DNA of 5,975 nucleotides from Propionibacteriaceae bacterium. Its GTDB lineage: Bacteria; Actinomycetota; Actinomycetes; Propionibacteriales; Propionibacteriaceae. The translations under genes were made by a program, and so were the position numbers. Of this stretch, positions 5,564 through 5,975 are shown one piece after another. The DNA lies in contig JAGQUI010000182.1 of the NCBI GenBank assembly GCA_020438595.1, positions 1 through 5,975 of the forward strand. Reading direction: 5' to 3'. Positions within the stretch are counted from its first letter, which is position 1. Each line of letters opens with the position of its first letter. The notes beneath the pieces are model-generated. The model was not told the DNA's origin and ran no database searches. It saw only the letters and a program-made list of their open reading frames with translations.

Positions 5564-5586
5564 CCGCGGCCCCCTCCGGGCCGCGG
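5564..5586 (-). terminator. Hairpin between the LysR-type and PAC2 genes (terminator or leader structure)
   Basis: A perfect 9-bp inverted repeat (CCGCGGCCC / GGGCCGCGG) encloses a five-base loop. It lies between the stop of the regulator gene and the start of the PAC2 gene, both read on the minus strand. It has no T-run after it on the minus strand. It could be the regulator's terminator or part of the PAC2 leader. On the minus strand its loop reads GGAGG, a consensus Shine-Dalgarno core, 23 bases before the PAC2 start codon. Confidence 0.6.
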
Positions 5587-5620
5587 CTTTGCGCTCTGGG
5601 CTGACGGCCGCGCGTGGCGG

Positions 5621-5975
5621 TCAGGACCCGATCAGCCGGAACCAGCTCGGGCCGGGCGCGCGGCCCCGGATGGTCGGGTTGAACTCGCCCAGCCGGGAGC
5701 CGAGCTCGGTGAGCAGCTCGATCGTCCGTCCCGCGGCCGGGTTCGTCCGGGCACCGTCGCGGATCAGCGCCACGATCCGGCGGTACGGAGTCGGGTTGGT
5801 CGGCCGGACGTAGGCGATGTCGAAGCCGGACCAGCCCACGGCGAGCTGGGGCACCAGCGCGAGCCCGACGCCGGCGGCGACAAACGCCAGTCCGGTGACG
5901 TGGTCCTGCGCGCGCGCCACGTAGCGCGGGGTGAACCCGGCGCCGGCGAAGGCGTGGGCGACCAGCCGGGTCGCG
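5621..5975 (-). CDS. Probable LysR-type transcriptional regulator, C-terminal part (truncated by window edge)
   Basis: The frame is open from the right edge to a TGA at 5623-5621 and gives the last 117 residues. It resembles the end of a LysR-type effector-binding domain: AFAGAGFTPRYVARAQDHVTGLAFVAAGVGLALVPQL matches the common LTTR pattern in which a ligand-domain helix (VAAGxGxALVP) is followed by beta strands and a final helix (here about AAGRTIELLTELGSRL). The DNA-binding N-terminus is outside the window, so the assignment rests on this domain alone. The tail after the last helix (about 17 residues ending WFRLIGS) is somewhat longer than usual. A GTG at 5920 is an internal codon, not a start. 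It is followed by the PAC2 gene on the same strand after a 71-base gap containing a hairpin. Its own target cannot be inferred because its upstream side is not shown. Confidence 0.75.
   Translation of the reverse strand, partial: ATRLVAHAFAGAGFTPRYVARAQDHVTGLAFVAAGVGLALVPQLAVGWSGFDIAYVRPTNPTPYRRIVALIRDGARTNPAAGRTIELLTELGSRLGEFNPTIRGRAPGPSWFRLIGS

Noticed and set aside
3622..5813. Two long plus-strand frames (3622-4653 and 4266-5813)
   Set aside because: They are opposite the TesB, PAC2 and LysR-type genes and are Arg/Gly/Pro-rich shadows; the first also crosses the terminator hairpin.
1..5975. Mobile elements, CRISPR, tRNA/rRNA, toxin-antitoxin or biosynthetic cluster genes
   Set aside because: No terminal repeats, transposase or integrase motifs, repeat-spacer pattern, cloverleaf or cluster-type enzymes were seen.

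Overview
This window is chromosomal DNA of very high GC content. Codons end mostly in G or C, several genes start with GTG, and the protein families are actinobacterial. Protein style (a PAC2 protein beginning MLDP, a compact group 2 sigma factor, an actinobacterial oligopeptidase B) suggests a member of the Pseudonocardiales or a close relative. That placement is inference from memory of these families, not a database result. I see no tRNA, rRNA, CRISPR array, insertion sequence or phage integration signature.

Layout: (1) 1-308, minus strand, is the 5' part of an unrecognised acidic low-complexity protein that runs off the left edge. (2) 309-447 is a divergent intergenic interval with three dyad symmetries. 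(3) 448-2571, plus strand, is a complete oligopeptidase B (S9A serine peptidase). (4) 2572-2752 is a 181-base leader with nested and mutually exclusive inverted repeats. (5) 2753-3703, plus strand, is a sigma-70 family group 2 (SigB/Hrd-like) sigma factor. It lacks region 1.1, and one canonical -35-contacting arginine is replaced by alanine. (6) A perfect 15-bp hairpin at 3736-3769 sits between the convergent sigma and thioesterase genes. (7) On the minus strand, read right to left: the C-terminal end of a probable LysR-type regulator (5621-5975, cut by the right edge), a short gap with a 9-bp hairpin, a PAC2-family protein (4650-5549), and, 2 nt after its stop, an acyl-CoA thioesterase II (3787-4647).

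How the genes may work together: the PAC2 and TesB genes are almost certainly one translationally coupled unit. The LysR gene is upstream in the same direction but separated by a hairpin. The oligopeptidase and sigma genes point the same way, but the 181-base gap and its structure suggest the sigma factor has its own control. No pathway visibly joins all the genes. This is mostly an ordinary housekeeping/stress-type actinobacterial neighbourhood. The parts most worth a second look are the sigma factor's altered DNA-reading residue and its structured leader.
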